From contig CAWHIF010000004.1 of the NCBI GenBank assembly GCA_963829235.1, forward strand, positions 496,001-560,000: a stretch of DNA of 64,000 nt. Direction: 5' to 3'. The position numbers and the translations under genes were made by a program. Positions 35,547-45,487 of the stretch are shown here, in pieces. Every line of letters starts with the position of its first letter. The first letter of the stretch is position 1. Under the pieces are notes generated by a model. It saw only the letters and a program-made list of their open reading frames with translations. It was not told the origin of the DNA and made no database searches. Source of the DNA: Bog-756 sp963829235. GTDB taxonomy: Bacteria; Actinomycetota; Acidimicrobiia; Acidimicrobiales; RAAP-2.

Positions 35547-37889
35547 TTGAGAGCACATGCGTGGAAGTACGTCCTGGCCATGGGGGCTGTTGCCGTCGCC
35601 GGGTACCTCGCGCTCCCGGAGACGACCGCTCGTGACGCGCTGTGCCAAGCCGTCGGAGTGGCCTCTGTGGGGTGCATCCTGGCCGGTCTCCGCCTCCACC
35701 GTCCGAGGGACCGCGCCGGCTGGTACCTGCTGGCCGCCGGCGTGGCCGCCTTCACCTGTGGTGACACGGTCCAGAACTACGACGGCCGCATGGTGCGGGC
35801 CGGTGGACCGCACCCGACCCCGGCCACCGCGTTCTACCTGATCGGCTATCTGCTCGCCATCGCCGCCGTCATCAGGTTCAGCACCGGCCTCAAACATTCG
35901 GGCCGCCGCGAAGACTACGCCGACGCCGCCATCATCTCACTCGGGACGCTGGCCGCCTCGTGGACCTTCCTGATGAACGCCTACGTCTACGACACATCGA
36001 TCACCTCGTTCGGAACGTTGGTCGTCCTCGGCTATCCGGCCATGGACCTCGCCCTCGTCTTCTTCGTCCTCTACTCGCTGCTCCTGAGGGTCGCCGAGCG
36101 ACCCTTCCACAGGCTCATCGCCGGGGCCCTGATCGTCATCGTGGCGACCGACTTCGCCCGCGACGTCCTCGTCCTCCACGCCCAGCGGTCGATGGCCGAC
36201 TCGATCGAAGCCGGGACGCTGATCGCCTACGCGCTCATCGGCGCGGCGGCGCTCCATCCTTCTGTGGGGGAAGAGGCTCCCGCCCCACCCGCGCAGGCAC
36301 CGAGCATCTACCGCCGTGAGACGAATGGCCGGGGTCGAATTCCCATCGTGGCCTTCGCCGGCTTCGTGCCGCCGAGCATCCTCTTGGTGGCCAGCACCCT
36401 CGGGCTCGCGGTCAATGTCCCCGCCATGTCCGGGCTGTGCCTCGCTGTGTTCGCCCTCATCTATCTCCGGATGATGTGGCTGATCGCCAGGATCACCGGC
36501 CAGACCGCCGAGATCGAGGTGCACGCCCACGCCCTCGAAGCTTCGCATCGACAGCGCGACGCTCTGGAGGCGGACCTGCGCCACCTTGCCTTCCACGACG
36601 AGCTCACCGGACTGGCGAACCGGGCGCTGTTGCATGATCGCGTGGAGCACGCGCTGGCCTCGGCGCCGCGGTCGGGGCGGTCGGTGGCCCTCTGCTTCGG
36701 TGATCTCGACGGATTCAAGACGGTCAACGACACGCTCGGTCACAATGTCGGCGACAGCGTTCTGCTCCGGGCCAGCAGGCTCCTCTCATCGATCGTCCGC
36801 CCGGGTGACACCGTCGCCCGCCTGGGCGGCGACGAGTTCGCGGTTCTGATGGTCGATGTCGAAGATCCGGAAACGGCCGTGGAGTTCGCCCACCGCATCG
36901 TCTCGGTGCTCAGCAACGCACCCGACTTCGAAGGACACCATGTCGGGCTCTCGATCAGCGTGGGTGTGGCCTATGGCGGCTCCGACAAGACCACGGAGCA
37001 ACTCCTGAGCGAGGCCGACGCAGCCATGTACGAAGCCAAGGAGAAGGGCAAGAACCGGGTGGAGGTGTTCCAGACATCGATGCGGGCGCGCATGCTCGAG
37101 CGGCTCGACCTGACGAACGGCTTCCGCTGGGCCCTCGGACGTTCGGAGTTCTTCCTGCAGTACCAGCCCATCGTGTCACTCTCCGACAACCGGCTGCAGG
37201 GGTTCGAGGCACTGGTTCGGTGGAGCCATCCCAACCTGGGCGAGGTGGCACCCCTCCGGTTCATCCCCATCGCCGAGGAGACCGGCTTCATCGTGCCGCT
37301 CGGGCGGTGGGTGCTGGCGGAAGCGTGCGAGCAACTTGCGACCTGGGACACCGATGCCCACGACGATCTCAGTCTTTCGGTCAATCTCTCCAGGCGGCAA
37401 CTCATCTCACCACATCTGTCCGACGAAGTCCGGACCGCACTGGCCCTGAGCGGCATCCGTCCCGACCAGCTGATTCTCGAGATCACCGAGAGCGTCCTCA
37501 TGGAGGACCCGGAGCGGGCGACGCTGGCTCTGTCCGAGTTGCGCGAGATGGGGATCCGTATCGCCGTCGACGATTTCGGGACGGGGTACTCCTCCCTGAG
37601 CCATCTCCAGCGTTTCCCGGTCGACATCCTCAAGATCGACAAGTCGTTCATCGATCCACTGGTCGGACTGGACTCGGGAAGCACGGCGTTGATCACCGCC
37701 ATCATCGGCCTGGCCCGAAACCTCGGGCTGGACGTCATCGCCGAAGGGATCGAGCACGACAGCCAGCTCCACAGACTCATCGATCTCGGCTGCACCCAGG
37801 GCCAAGGCTTTCTGATGGCTCGACCGCTCGACAAGGACGCGGCCGAACTGCTCATTTCGAAGCCTGCGGCCAGCGTTTCCGTCACCTGA
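35547..37889 (+). CDS. Membrane-bound GGDEF-EAL c-di-GMP signalling protein
   Basis: 780 residues from TTG 35547. The first 330 residues hold about nine hydrophobic segments (for example YVLAMGAVAVAGYLAL, FALIYLRMMWLIARI) that form a membrane sensor. Next come LAFHDELTGLANRALL, FGDLDGFKTVNDTLGH and ARLGGDEFAVLM (intact GGDEF), then the EAL domain: FEALVRWSHPN, NLSRRQLISPH, EITESVL, VDDFGTGYSS, IAEGIEH. Both sites look catalytically complete. Divergent from the mycothiol-family gene. Confidence 0.92.
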   Translation: MRAHAWKYVLAMGAVAVAGYLALPETTARDALCQAVGVASVGCILAGLRLHRPRDRAGWYLLAAGVAAFTCGDTVQNYDGRMVRAGGPHPTPATAFYLIGYLLAIAAVIRFSTGLKHSGRREDYADAAIISLGTLAASWTFLMNAYVYDTSITSFGTLVVLGYPAMDLALVFFVLYSLLLRVAERPFHRLIAGALIVIVATDFARDVLVLHAQRSMADSIEAGTLIAYALIGAAALHPSVGEEAPAPPAQAPSIYRRETNGRGRIPIVAFAGFVPPSILLVASTLGLAVNVPAMSGLCLAVFALIYLRMMWLIARITGQTAEIEVHAHALEASHRQRDALEADLRHLAFHDELTGLANRALLHDRVEHALASAPRSGRSVALCFGDLDGFKTVNDTLGHNVGDSVLLRASRLLSSIVRPGDTVARLGGDEFAVLMVDVEDPETAVEFAHRIVSVLSNAPDFEGHHVGLSISVGVAYGGSDKTTEQLLSEADAAMYEAKEKGKNRVEVFQTSMRARMLERLDLTNGFRWALGRSEFFLQYQPIVSLSDNRLQGFEALVRWSHPNLGEVAPLRFIPIAEETGFIVPLGRWVLAEACEQLATWDTDAHDDLSLSVNLSRRQLISPHLSDEVRTALALSGIRPDQLILEITESVLMEDPERATLALSELREMGIRIAVDDFGTGYSSLSHLQRFPVDILKIDKSFIDPLVGLDSGSTALITAIIGLARNLGLDVIAEGIEHDSQLHRLIDLGCTQGQGFLMARPLDKDAAELLISKPAASVSVT

Positions 37890-37972
37890 TCTGATTATCC
37901 GGCCCTGGCGGAGCCGGGCGCGTACACTCGATGGTGGACCACCGGTGTGGGTCCTTCACAGGGAGAGCCTTG

Positions 37973-39091
37973 ATGACCACCTTGCAGACCGAGTACAGCG
38001 AAGCCGAGCTCCTTGCCGATCCCGACATCGTCGAGCCGCTCATCGCCCAGGGAGTCCGGTGTCACGGCGGATTCGACGAACAGGGCAACTACGTCTCGCC
38101 CCGCACCAAATATCGCGTCCCCGCCATCGCGGCCTGGGAGGAACAGCGCGTCGAACAGTTCTCGACGCCCATCCTCGACGTCCCCCTCGACACGTGGCCG
38201 GAGAACTTCCCCAACGTGGAGCAGTCGAAGTTCCTCATCCGTCACGGGGCCCCCGGACCCATCGTGACCGCGCTGACCCGCATCGGGACCGTGGAGGGAT
38301 TCGGCGCCATGCTGCGGCTCCTTCCGACCCCCGATTTCCCCCGTTGCTTCGAAGAGGACATCACCGGGACGGCCATCGCCCATATCGACCACGGGCTCTT
38401 CGAGGCCCACGCTCGCGACGAGGCCGGTTTCGGGGACCTGGCCGGTCACAACCGGATGTGGTTCGTGGCCCGGGACATCGCCTTCGAGCACCCGCCCACC
38501 GATGACCTGACGGCCCGGATGCTCGGCCGGATGGGGATCGACCCGACGCCGAAGACGGCTGCGCAGCTCGAACAGGCCCAGCAGGCGGCCAGAAAGCTGC
38601 GGGCCCTGCCCGACGACATCGACTTCAACTTCGAGACGGTCGTGGATCGGATGATCGGCCTCCTGCTCATCGAGATCTCCGCGTTCCACGGATTCCAATG
38701 GGCCGAGGCGGTGTTGGCCGACACGGAGCTGGTCGCGGGCGACGGCGAAGCGGCCACCCTCATCTCCTATATCCGGAACGACGAAGCGCCACACGTGGCG
38801 TGGCTCCGGACCGCGCTCTCGGAGATGCGTGACCGAACCTGGCTAGGTGAGGACGGCCGGCCCCATGCGGGGACCGAGATGATCGACCTGTTGTGGGAGA
38901 AGGCGCTGAGCGACTCGATCGTCCTCCGTCGTCGGCAGAATCTCAACTTCTTCATGGATGAGCTCCATCACGCGTTGGACGGTCGACCGGACGGCGACGA
39001 CATCGTGGACGAGATGCTCTCCCTCGGGTCGGTGATCCGACTGGATGACGGCACCGTGGCCGATCCCGTCGACGCTGCTCCGTCCCTTTGA
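37973..39091 (+). CDS. Conserved protein with possible ferritin-like di-iron motifs
   Basis: 372 residues from ATG 37973, with GGGAGAG upstream. No family name can be given with confidence. Helices containing ITGTAIAHIDHGLFEAHARDE, EISAFHGFQWAEAV and IRNDEAPHVAWLRTAL carry Glu/His pairs spaced as in ferritin-like or AurF-like di-iron proteins. Ends 31 bases before a luciferase-like oxidoreductase, with which it probably forms an operon; oxidation of a shared substrate is a plausible inference. Confidence 0.6.
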   Translation: MTTLQTEYSEAELLADPDIVEPLIAQGVRCHGGFDEQGNYVSPRTKYRVPAIAAWEEQRVEQFSTPILDVPLDTWPENFPNVEQSKFLIRHGAPGPIVTALTRIGTVEGFGAMLRLLPTPDFPRCFEEDITGTAIAHIDHGLFEAHARDEAGFGDLAGHNRMWFVARDIAFEHPPTDDLTARMLGRMGIDPTPKTAAQLEQAQQAARKLRALPDDIDFNFETVVDRMIGLLLIEISAFHGFQWAEAVLADTELVAGDGEAATLISYIRNDEAPHVAWLRTALSEMRDRTWLGEDGRPHAGTEMIDLLWEKALSDSIVLRRRQNLNFFMDELHHALDGRPDGDDIVDEMLSLGSVIRLDDGTVADPVDAAPSL

Positions 39092-39122
39092 GCTGCTCCC
39101 TCCCGTTGAACGTGAGCCGGGC

Positions 39123-40484
39123 ATGAAGTTCGGGGTCTTCTACGAGCATCAGCTGCCTCGGCCGTGGACCGAGTCCAGCGAGCAACGGCTGATCGCCGAC
39201 GCCCTCGACCAGATCGAGCTGGCTGACCGCCTGGGGGTGCAGTACCTCTGGGAGGTCGAACATCATTTTCTGGAGGAGTACTCCCATTCCAGCGCGCCGG
39301 AGGTCTTTCTGGCTGCGGCCAGCCAGCGGACCCGCCGCATGCGCATCGGGCACGGCGTGGTCCAGACCGCCCCGGGTTACAACCACCCGGCCCGCATCGC
39401 GGAGCGAATCGCCATGCTGGACCTGGTCTCCAACGGGAGAGTCGAGTTCGGCACGGGCGAGTCGTCTTCGGAGGCGGAATTGGGAGGGTTCGGCGTCGAT
39501 CGTGACACCAAACGTGAGGCGTGGTTGGAGGGACTGGAGGTGGCCGTCCGCTGCATGACGGAGACCCCCTTCGGAGGGGTCGCCGGTCGCTTCGTCACCA
39601 TGCCCCCTCGCAACGTGGTGCCGAAGCCGGTTCAGAAGCCGCATCCGCCGCTGTGGGTGGCCTGCAGCCGCCGGGACACCATCCTGCTGGCGGCCGAAAA
39701 GGGCATCGGGGCACTGAGCTTTGCCTTCGTCGAGCCCGAGGATGCCAGACAGTGGGTGGCCGACTACGAGGCGGTGCTCCGCGACCGGTGCGTGCCGGTC
39801 GGGCTCTCGGTCAACCCGCAGGTGGCATGCGTGACCCCCATGATGTGCGCGCCGAAGGAGGAGGATGCCCTGGCCCGCGGGCTGGAGGGCGCCAACTTCT
39901 TCGGGTACTCGCTCGCCCACTTCTACGTCTTCGGGGACCACGTTCCGGCCGGCACCGATGTGTGGAGGGAATTCGTCGAGCGCCGCGGGAAGATGGGGTA
40001 CTCCCCCGAAGCGGCCCTGGCCGTCCGTCAGGAGGTCCTCGGCGCGAAAGCGGAATGGGGCGAGCAGCGCGGCCTCCGCGGGGCGATCGGTACGCCCGAC
40101 CAGCTCCGCCAATTCCTCAGGCGCTACGAGGAAGCCGGCGTCGACCAGCTCATCTTCGTGATGCAGGCCGGAAACAACCGCCACGAGCACATCATGGAGT
40201 CGATCGAGCTGTTCGGCGCCGAGGTGCTTCCCGAGTTCATCGAGCGGGACGAAGCCGCCGAGGCGACCAAGGCGGCAAAGTGGGAGCCGATCGTGGAACA
40301 AGCCATGGCCCGGCGGGTGCGCAGCGATCCGGTCATGCCTACCGGCTACGTGATGCGTGCGATTCCCAAGCAGATGGTCGAGGCCATGGACAGTGAGCCG
40401 GCCCAACAGTGGCTCGAGGCCCTCGCCGACAAGCAGGCCGCCGGGATCCACGACGAGGAGTTCCAGCGCCTGGTGGACGGCTGA
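39123..40484 (+). CDS. LLM-class flavin-dependent oxidoreductase
   Basis: 453 residues, long for the family (usually about 350). MKFGVFYEHQLPRPW starts the TIM barrel, VEHHFLEEYSHSSAPEV and RIGHGVVQTAPGYNHPARIAE are hallmark luciferase-like stretches, and GRVEFGTGESSSEAELGGF lies on the flavin side. The C-terminal 100 residues are an extra helical extension. Expected to use FMNH2 or F420 and oxygen or an organic substrate. Confidence 0.88.
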   Translation: MKFGVFYEHQLPRPWTESSEQRLIADALDQIELADRLGVQYLWEVEHHFLEEYSHSSAPEVFLAAASQRTRRMRIGHGVVQTAPGYNHPARIAERIAMLDLVSNGRVEFGTGESSSEAELGGFGVDRDTKREAWLEGLEVAVRCMTETPFGGVAGRFVTMPPRNVVPKPVQKPHPPLWVACSRRDTILLAAEKGIGALSFAFVEPEDARQWVADYEAVLRDRCVPVGLSVNPQVACVTPMMCAPKEEDALARGLEGANFFGYSLAHFYVFGDHVPAGTDVWREFVERRGKMGYSPEAALAVRQEVLGAKAEWGEQRGLRGAIGTPDQLRQFLRRYEEAGVDQLIFVMQAGNNRHEHIMESIELFGAEVLPEFIERDEAAEATKAAKWEPIVEQAMARRVRSDPVMPTGYVMRAIPKQMVEAMDSEPAQQWLEALADKQAAGIHDEEFQRLVDG

Positions 40485-40555
40485 CGTCGACCGTCGGTGC
40501 GAGGAGCGGAGCCCGCGCCGCACCGACCGGTCTACTCAGGAATTACGCTGGGCCG

Positions 40556-40828
40556 ATGACCTCACCCTCCTCGTCGACGCCTTCTGAGGAACACGCGGAT
40601 CCCCTGGCCGCCACCGCCACCGCCGAGCTGGCGGTGGTCGGCATGCACTGCGGGTCCTGCGTCGCCCTCGTCGAAGAGGCTCTCATCGAGCGCTCCGGCG
40701 TGATATCAGCGTCGGTCGACCTTGACTCGGCCCGAGCGGTGATCGGCTACGACCCCTCGCTCGTCGGCATCGACCAGCTCCTTTCCGCCATCGAAGAGGC
40801 CGGGTATTCGGCGACACCGGTCGACTAG
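40556..40828 (+). CDS. Heavy-metal-associated (HMA) domain protein, CopZ-like
   Basis: 90 residues from ATG 40556. AELAVVGMHCGSCVALVEEAL carries the GMxCxxC metal site and SVDLDSARAVIGYDPS continues the ferredoxin-like fold. An N-terminal Ser-rich extension of about 20 residues precedes it. It likely hands Cu(I) to the ATPase encoded 17 bases downstream. Confidence 0.88.
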   Translation: MTSPSSSTPSEEHADPLAATATAELAVVGMHCGSCVALVEEALIERSGVISASVDLDSARAVIGYDPSLVGIDQLLSAIEEAGYSATPVD

Positions 40829-40845
40829 GGACGGGACCGGAACCG

Positions 40846-43516
40846 ATGCTCACTGCACCCACGGAGGTTCCCTCTCCCGGCCGGCAGGACGAGCCGGCAC
40901 TGGTCACAACTGAGCTCGAACTGGGTGGCATGCACTGCGGCGCATGTGCCACCCGTATCCAGAAATCCCTCGGACGGCTGCCCGCAGTGGCCAGTGCCTC
41001 GGTCAACCTGGCTACGACCCGTGCCTTCGTCACCTACGATCCGGGACGGCTCAGCCGGGAGGAGCTGTGCCAGGCCGTCGCCGATGTGGGCTACTCCGCA
41101 TCTCCGGTGGACGTCACGACCACCTCGGTCGACCGCGACGCCGACCACTGGGGGCTCCGAGCCGCGATCTCGTGGCCGCTCGCCATCGCCGCGCTCGTCG
41201 TGTCGTTGACGGCGCCGGAAACGGCGCTCGCCGGCTGGACGGTGCTGATCCTCGGCATCGCCGTCGAGATCGCCGGGGGATGGCCCTTCCTCCGGGACAG
41301 CGCGCGACTGCTCAGGCACGGTGCCACCAGCATGGACACGTTGATCGCGCTCGGGACCCTGGCCGCGCTGGCAGTCGAGCGCGGTGGAAGCCATCGCCCT
41401 GGGCGGACGTCATCTGCATCTGGGAGGCAGCGGCGCATTCGCCGCCCGTCTCCACGGTGTGATGGCTCCCCTCATCGTGTCCATCCTGGTGACCGGGAGA
41501 GCGATCGAGGCAAGGGCCCGGGCCCGGGCGGCCCGGGCCATGCACTCGCTCCTGTCCCTCCGCCCCCCGACGGCCCGGGTGGTGAACCGGGTCGACGACG
41601 AAGGAGGGGAGCTGGTCGCACCGGAGAGCGTCCCGGTCGGCGCGCTGGTACGGGTGAGGCCAGGTGAGGCACTTCCCCTCGACGGGACCGTGGTGTCGGG
41701 TTCGTCACCGGTGGACGAGTCGATGCTGACCGGCGAGCCGCTCCCGGTCGACCGGGGGCCCGGGGACCTCGTCACCGGCGGAACCCGCAACGGCAGCGGC
41801 GTGCTCGTGATCCGGGTGGGCGCGGTGGCCGCCGAATCGGTCCTGGCCCGCTTGCAGCGGCTCGTGGAAGATGCCCAACGGGACAAGGCGCCACTCCAGC
41901 GTGTCGCCGACCGGATCAGCAGTGTCTTCGTCCCGGCCGTGCTCATGGCGTCGGCGGCGACGTTCCTGATCTGGTGGTTGGCGATCGGCAACCTCGGGAA
42001 GGCCGTCCTGAGTGCGCTCGCCGTGCTGCTGGTGGCGTGTCCGTGCGCCATGGGCCTGGCCGCCCCGGTGGCCATGATGGTGGGGTGCGGGCGCGCCGCG
42101 GCGATGGGCATCTTCGTCCGCAGTGGCGACGTCCTCGAGCGCCTGGCCAAAATCGACGAGGTCGTCTTCGACAAGACCGGCACGCTCACCGAGCGCCACG
42201 CCGAGGTGACCCTCGTGGCCGCGACGACGGGCACATCGGAGGAGGAGCTGCTGTCGCTGGCTGCGGCGGTCGAAGCCGAGAGTGAGCACCCCATCGCCGC
42301 GGCCATCACCGGCGCGGCCCGCTCGGCGGCCGTGGCCACGGAGTTCCGGTCGGTGCCGGGATCGGGTGTGACCGGCATCGTCGACGGCCATCGGGTCGAG
42401 GTCAGCCGGGCCGTCTCCCGTCTGCCGGGTCCGCTCGGGCGGGTGGCGGCCGGGTGCGGCGAGCGGGGCGAGACGGTCGTGATGGTCGAGCGTGACGGTG
42501 AGACGATCGGGGTCATCGCGGTGACCACGCCGCTGCGGGCCGAGGCCAAGCCCGCGGTGGCCCACCTTCTCTCCATGGGGCTCCCATCTGCAATTCTCAG
42601 CGGCGACAGTGAGCCGGCGGTGCGCACCGTGGCCAACGAGCTCGACATCACCGACGCCCGCAGCGGGCTCAGCCCGGCCGGCAAGGTCGAGGCCCTCACG
42701 GCCATGCGCAGCTCGTCGCGGCAGGTCGTCATGGTCGGAGACGGGGTGAACGATGCGCCGGCGCTGGCGGCCGCGGATGTCGGCTGTGCCATCGGGAGCG
42801 GATCCGAGGCGGCTCTGGCCAACAGCGACATCGCCCTCCTCGGCAACGACCTGCGAGGGGTTCCGGCGGCGATCGGGGTAGCCGGATCGACCTACTCGGT
42901 CATCGTGCAGAACTTCGGGTGGGCGATGGGCTACAACATCTCCGCGCTTCCCCTGGCCGCGGTCGGTCTCCTCGATCCGTTGGTCGCCGCCGTGGCCATG
43001 GGACTGTCGAGCCTGATCGTGGTCCTCAACAGCCTGCGATTGGCCCGGCTGGGCCGGAGCGGCCTGTCCCAGGTCGGGACGGCACGGTCCGTGCACGCCC
43101 GCCGGGGACTGGCCCTGTCGGTCGTGCTCCCCATCGTCTTGTTCGCCGGTCTCGTCGGGGTCAGCCAGGCGGTGTCGCCGGCCCGCGGTCAGTCCCTGCT
43201 CCCTACACTCCCCTCCATCACGACCATCGGCCTGCCCGAAGGCGGATCCGTGGAGGCCTACCTCGACCCCGGAGGCATCGGTGTCAACCGGCTCCATCTC
43301 ATCTTCAGCGGGTCCGCCGCCCAACTGGCCGGCATCAGACCCGAGGTGACCGCCAGCGTGGACGGGGGCCCGGCCCGGGTCCTCCGCCAACTAAAGGTCG
43401 GCACAGGCCATTTCACCGATTTCGTGGTCCTCTCCCCCGGCGTCTGGCGCTTCAACGGGGTCGGCATCCTCGGTCGCACGCCGATCAGGTTCACGGTGAG
43501 CCGCTCGGTGCCCTGA
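40846..43516 (+). CDS. Copper P1B-type ATPase (CopA-like) with a C-terminal extracytoplasmic extension, frameshifted
   Basis: From ATG 40846: an HMA domain (GGMHCGACA, C31 and C34), the first TM helices, then a +1 frameshift near 41371-41376. The next frame continues EAIALGGRHLHLGG, then SPVDESMLTGEPLPV, VACPCAMGLAAPVAMM (CPC copper motif), VFDKTGTLTE (phosphorylated Asp), MVGDGVNDAPALAAADVG and MGYNISALPLAAVGL. After the last expected TM helix, another TM (GLALSVVLPIVLFAGLVGV) is followed by about 115 residues: VNRLHLIFSGSAA, VTASVDGGPARVL and FTDFVVLSPGVWRF, an Ig-like pattern as in CopC/YtkA-type copper proteins. Predicted Cu(I) exporter. Confidence 0.88.
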
Positions 43517-43582
43517 GGTCCCGACCGGCTCCGGGTCACCGGTGGCCGCGTCAGCCTGCGGAGCCGTCCGGCGGGCCGGACG

Positions 43583-44120
43583 TCAGTCGCCCTCCCAGCA
43601 CCCCAGGATGACATCGCCCACCGTGACCGCCACATCGCCGGAGCTGGTCGGCGGCACCCCGAACTGCGCCGGTAGGCGGGAGATGTCCACCAACAGCACC
43701 TTCCAGTCCTTGCGCACGACGACGGAACCGTCGGTGGTCTGGAACGCGCCCTGACCGAGTCCCTGGAGGACACGGGTCTTGCCCATCTCGCGCGCCGAGC
43801 CCGTTGAAGTAGCCGGTCGTCTGCTTCCAGCTCGAGAGCTCCTTTATCGACAGCTCGATCGATCCGGTCGGGTAGCCGTAGCGACACGAGTAGAGATGGT
43901 CGACCCACGTCGGGGTGGAGACCGTCGAGGTCTCCCCGAGCGCCGAGTCGATGTCGTCGTGGGCCTCCCTCTGGCACACCATCTTGGCGATCTGGGAGGG
44001 CCGGGGGCCGGCCGGACGCGGAGCCTCGGTGGTGGAGGACCCAGAAGGTGCGCTGGATGCGCTCGCGCATCCAGCGGTCAACAGGACGAGGACGGCGACC
44101 ACGAGCATTCGACCGCGCAC
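43583..44120 (-). CDS. Hypothetical lipoprotein, frameshifted
   Basis: MLVVAVLVLLTAGCASASSA is a lipoprotein signal with a TAGC lipobox. The mature part reads IAKMVCQREAHDDIDSALGE and SCRYGYPTGSIELSIKEL, then the frame gains one base in a GCGCGC run near 43790. The next frame gives MGKTRVLQGLGQGAFQ, VVVRKDWKVLLVDISRLP and VAVTVGDVILGCWEG. Cys residues in both halves could pair. No family recognised; exported and membrane-anchored. Confidence 0.7.
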
Positions 44121-44156
44121 GGCCGAAGCGTACCAGTCGGGGTTCGTTTGCCCAGG

Positions 44157-45404
44157 TCAGCTGAGGCGCGGCTCGGGTGGCTCGAGGAAGCCCACCAGCT
44201 CGACGTGCTCGGTCATGGGGAACAGGTCGAAGCCCCGCAGCGTGCGGAGGGTCCAGTCGGCGTCGAGCATCACCCGGAGGTCCCGGGAGAAGGTGGCCGG
44301 GTCGCACGAGACAGAGGCGACGCGCCGTGGCGGGGGGTCGAGCGAGGCCAGGGCCCGCATCACCGACGTTCCAGCACCCTCTCGCGCCGGGTCGAGGACG
44401 ACGACGTCGGGTGCGCCCAGGCTCCGGGAGACCGTACCGTCGGTCACTTCCGATCGGACGATCTCGACCTGGTCGAAAGCCCTGGTGTTGCGCGCCGCGT
44501 CCGCGCAGGCCCGACGGCTCCGCTCCACGGCCACCACCGAGCCCGCCGGTCCGACGGCCTTGGCCAGTGGGACGGTGAAGAGACCGGCGCCGGCAAAGAG
44601 GTCGGCTGCCCGTTCGCCCGGTTGCGGGTCGAGTCCTTCGAGGACGCACCGGGTGAGGGCGGCGCCTGCTCGGGGGTGCACCTGCCAGAACACACCGGCA
44701 CTGACCTCGAATCCATGGCCGAGGACCTCGAAACGAGTCCTCTGCGGTCCCCGCACCACTCGACCGTCGACAACCAGACCGCCGACGATCCCCGGGAGGG
44801 AGGCCAGACCTCTGTGCCCCGTGTCGACGGACACCACCGGCGCCCCACCGTCCGGCGAAGCGGTCACCTCGACATGACGTGCCCCTTTCCACATGATCGA
44901 CCCGGCTCCCACCCGGTTCACGGCCGGCGCGGCGATCGGGCAGCTCTCGACCGCCTCGATGCGGTGAGAGCGATGGCGATGGAACCCCACGTGCCCGGCG
45001 CGGTCGACGGCGAACCTGACCCTGGTCCTCCAGCCCAGGCCGTCCGGCGTCCCGTCCAACGCCTCGATGTCCACGACCCGGTCGACTCCGGCCAGGCGGC
45101 GCAACTGCTCCGAGACCAACGCCGACTTCAGGGCCCGCTGGGCCGGAAGCGAGACGTGCTGCCAGTCGCACCCCCCACAGCGTCCCGGGCCCGAATGCGG
45201 GCACCGCGGCTCCACCCGATCGGCCGACGGTTCGATGACCTCCACCGCATCTGCGCGCAGGAACGAGGTCGTCTCGGACGTCACCTCGGCGACCACCCGC
45301 TCACCCGGCAGTGCGTGCCGGACGAAGACCACCCGTCCGTCCTCCGCCCGGGCCACGCAGCCCCCTCCGGCGGCGATGGCTCCTGTCACCAGCTCCATCA
45401 CCAT
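44157..45404 (-). CDS. RumA/TrmA-type RNA m5U methyltransferase
   Basis: About 415 residues, GTG/ATG start at 45404 or 45398. An N-terminal TRAM-like beta-barrel reads GAIAAGGGCVARAEDGRVVF. The iron-sulphur cysteines are in CPHSGPGRCGGCDWQH plus a later C in ESCPIA. The methyltransferase core has DLFAGAGLFTVPLA, VAVERSRRACADAARN, LDPAREGAG and the catalytic Cys in ASVSCDPATFSRD. Methylates uridine in rRNA or tRNA with SAM (COG2265). Divergent from the nitroreductase gene. Confidence 0.92.
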   Translation of the reverse strand: MVMELVTGAIAAGGGCVARAEDGRVVFVRHALPGERVVAEVTSETTSFLRADAVEVIEPSADRVEPRCPHSGPGRCGGCDWQHVSLPAQRALKSALVSEQLRRLAGVDRVVDIEALDGTPDGLGWRTRVRFAVDRAGHVGFHRHRSHRIEAVESCPIAAPAVNRVGAGSIMWKGARHVEVTASPDGGAPVVSVDTGHRGLASLPGIVGGLVVDGRVVRGPQRTRFEVLGHGFEVSAGVFWQVHPRAGAALTRCVLEGLDPQPGERAADLFAGAGLFTVPLAKAVGPAGSVVAVERSRRACADAARNTRAFDQVEIVRSEVTDGTVSRSLGAPDVVVLDPAREGAGTSVMRALASLDPPPRRVASVSCDPATFSRDLRVMLDADWTLRTLRGFDLFPMTEHVELVGFLEPPEPRLS

Positions 45405-45487
45405 GGCACCGGTCTTAGCAGGTCCGCCGGAGATACGGTGAGCCCATCGAGCTCGCCTGCCGAGCAGCGCACCATGAGGAGGGCACC

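Noticed and set aside
38952..40523. 523-residue open frame on the minus strand
   Set aside because: Antisense to the luciferase-like oxidoreductase; no domain signature.
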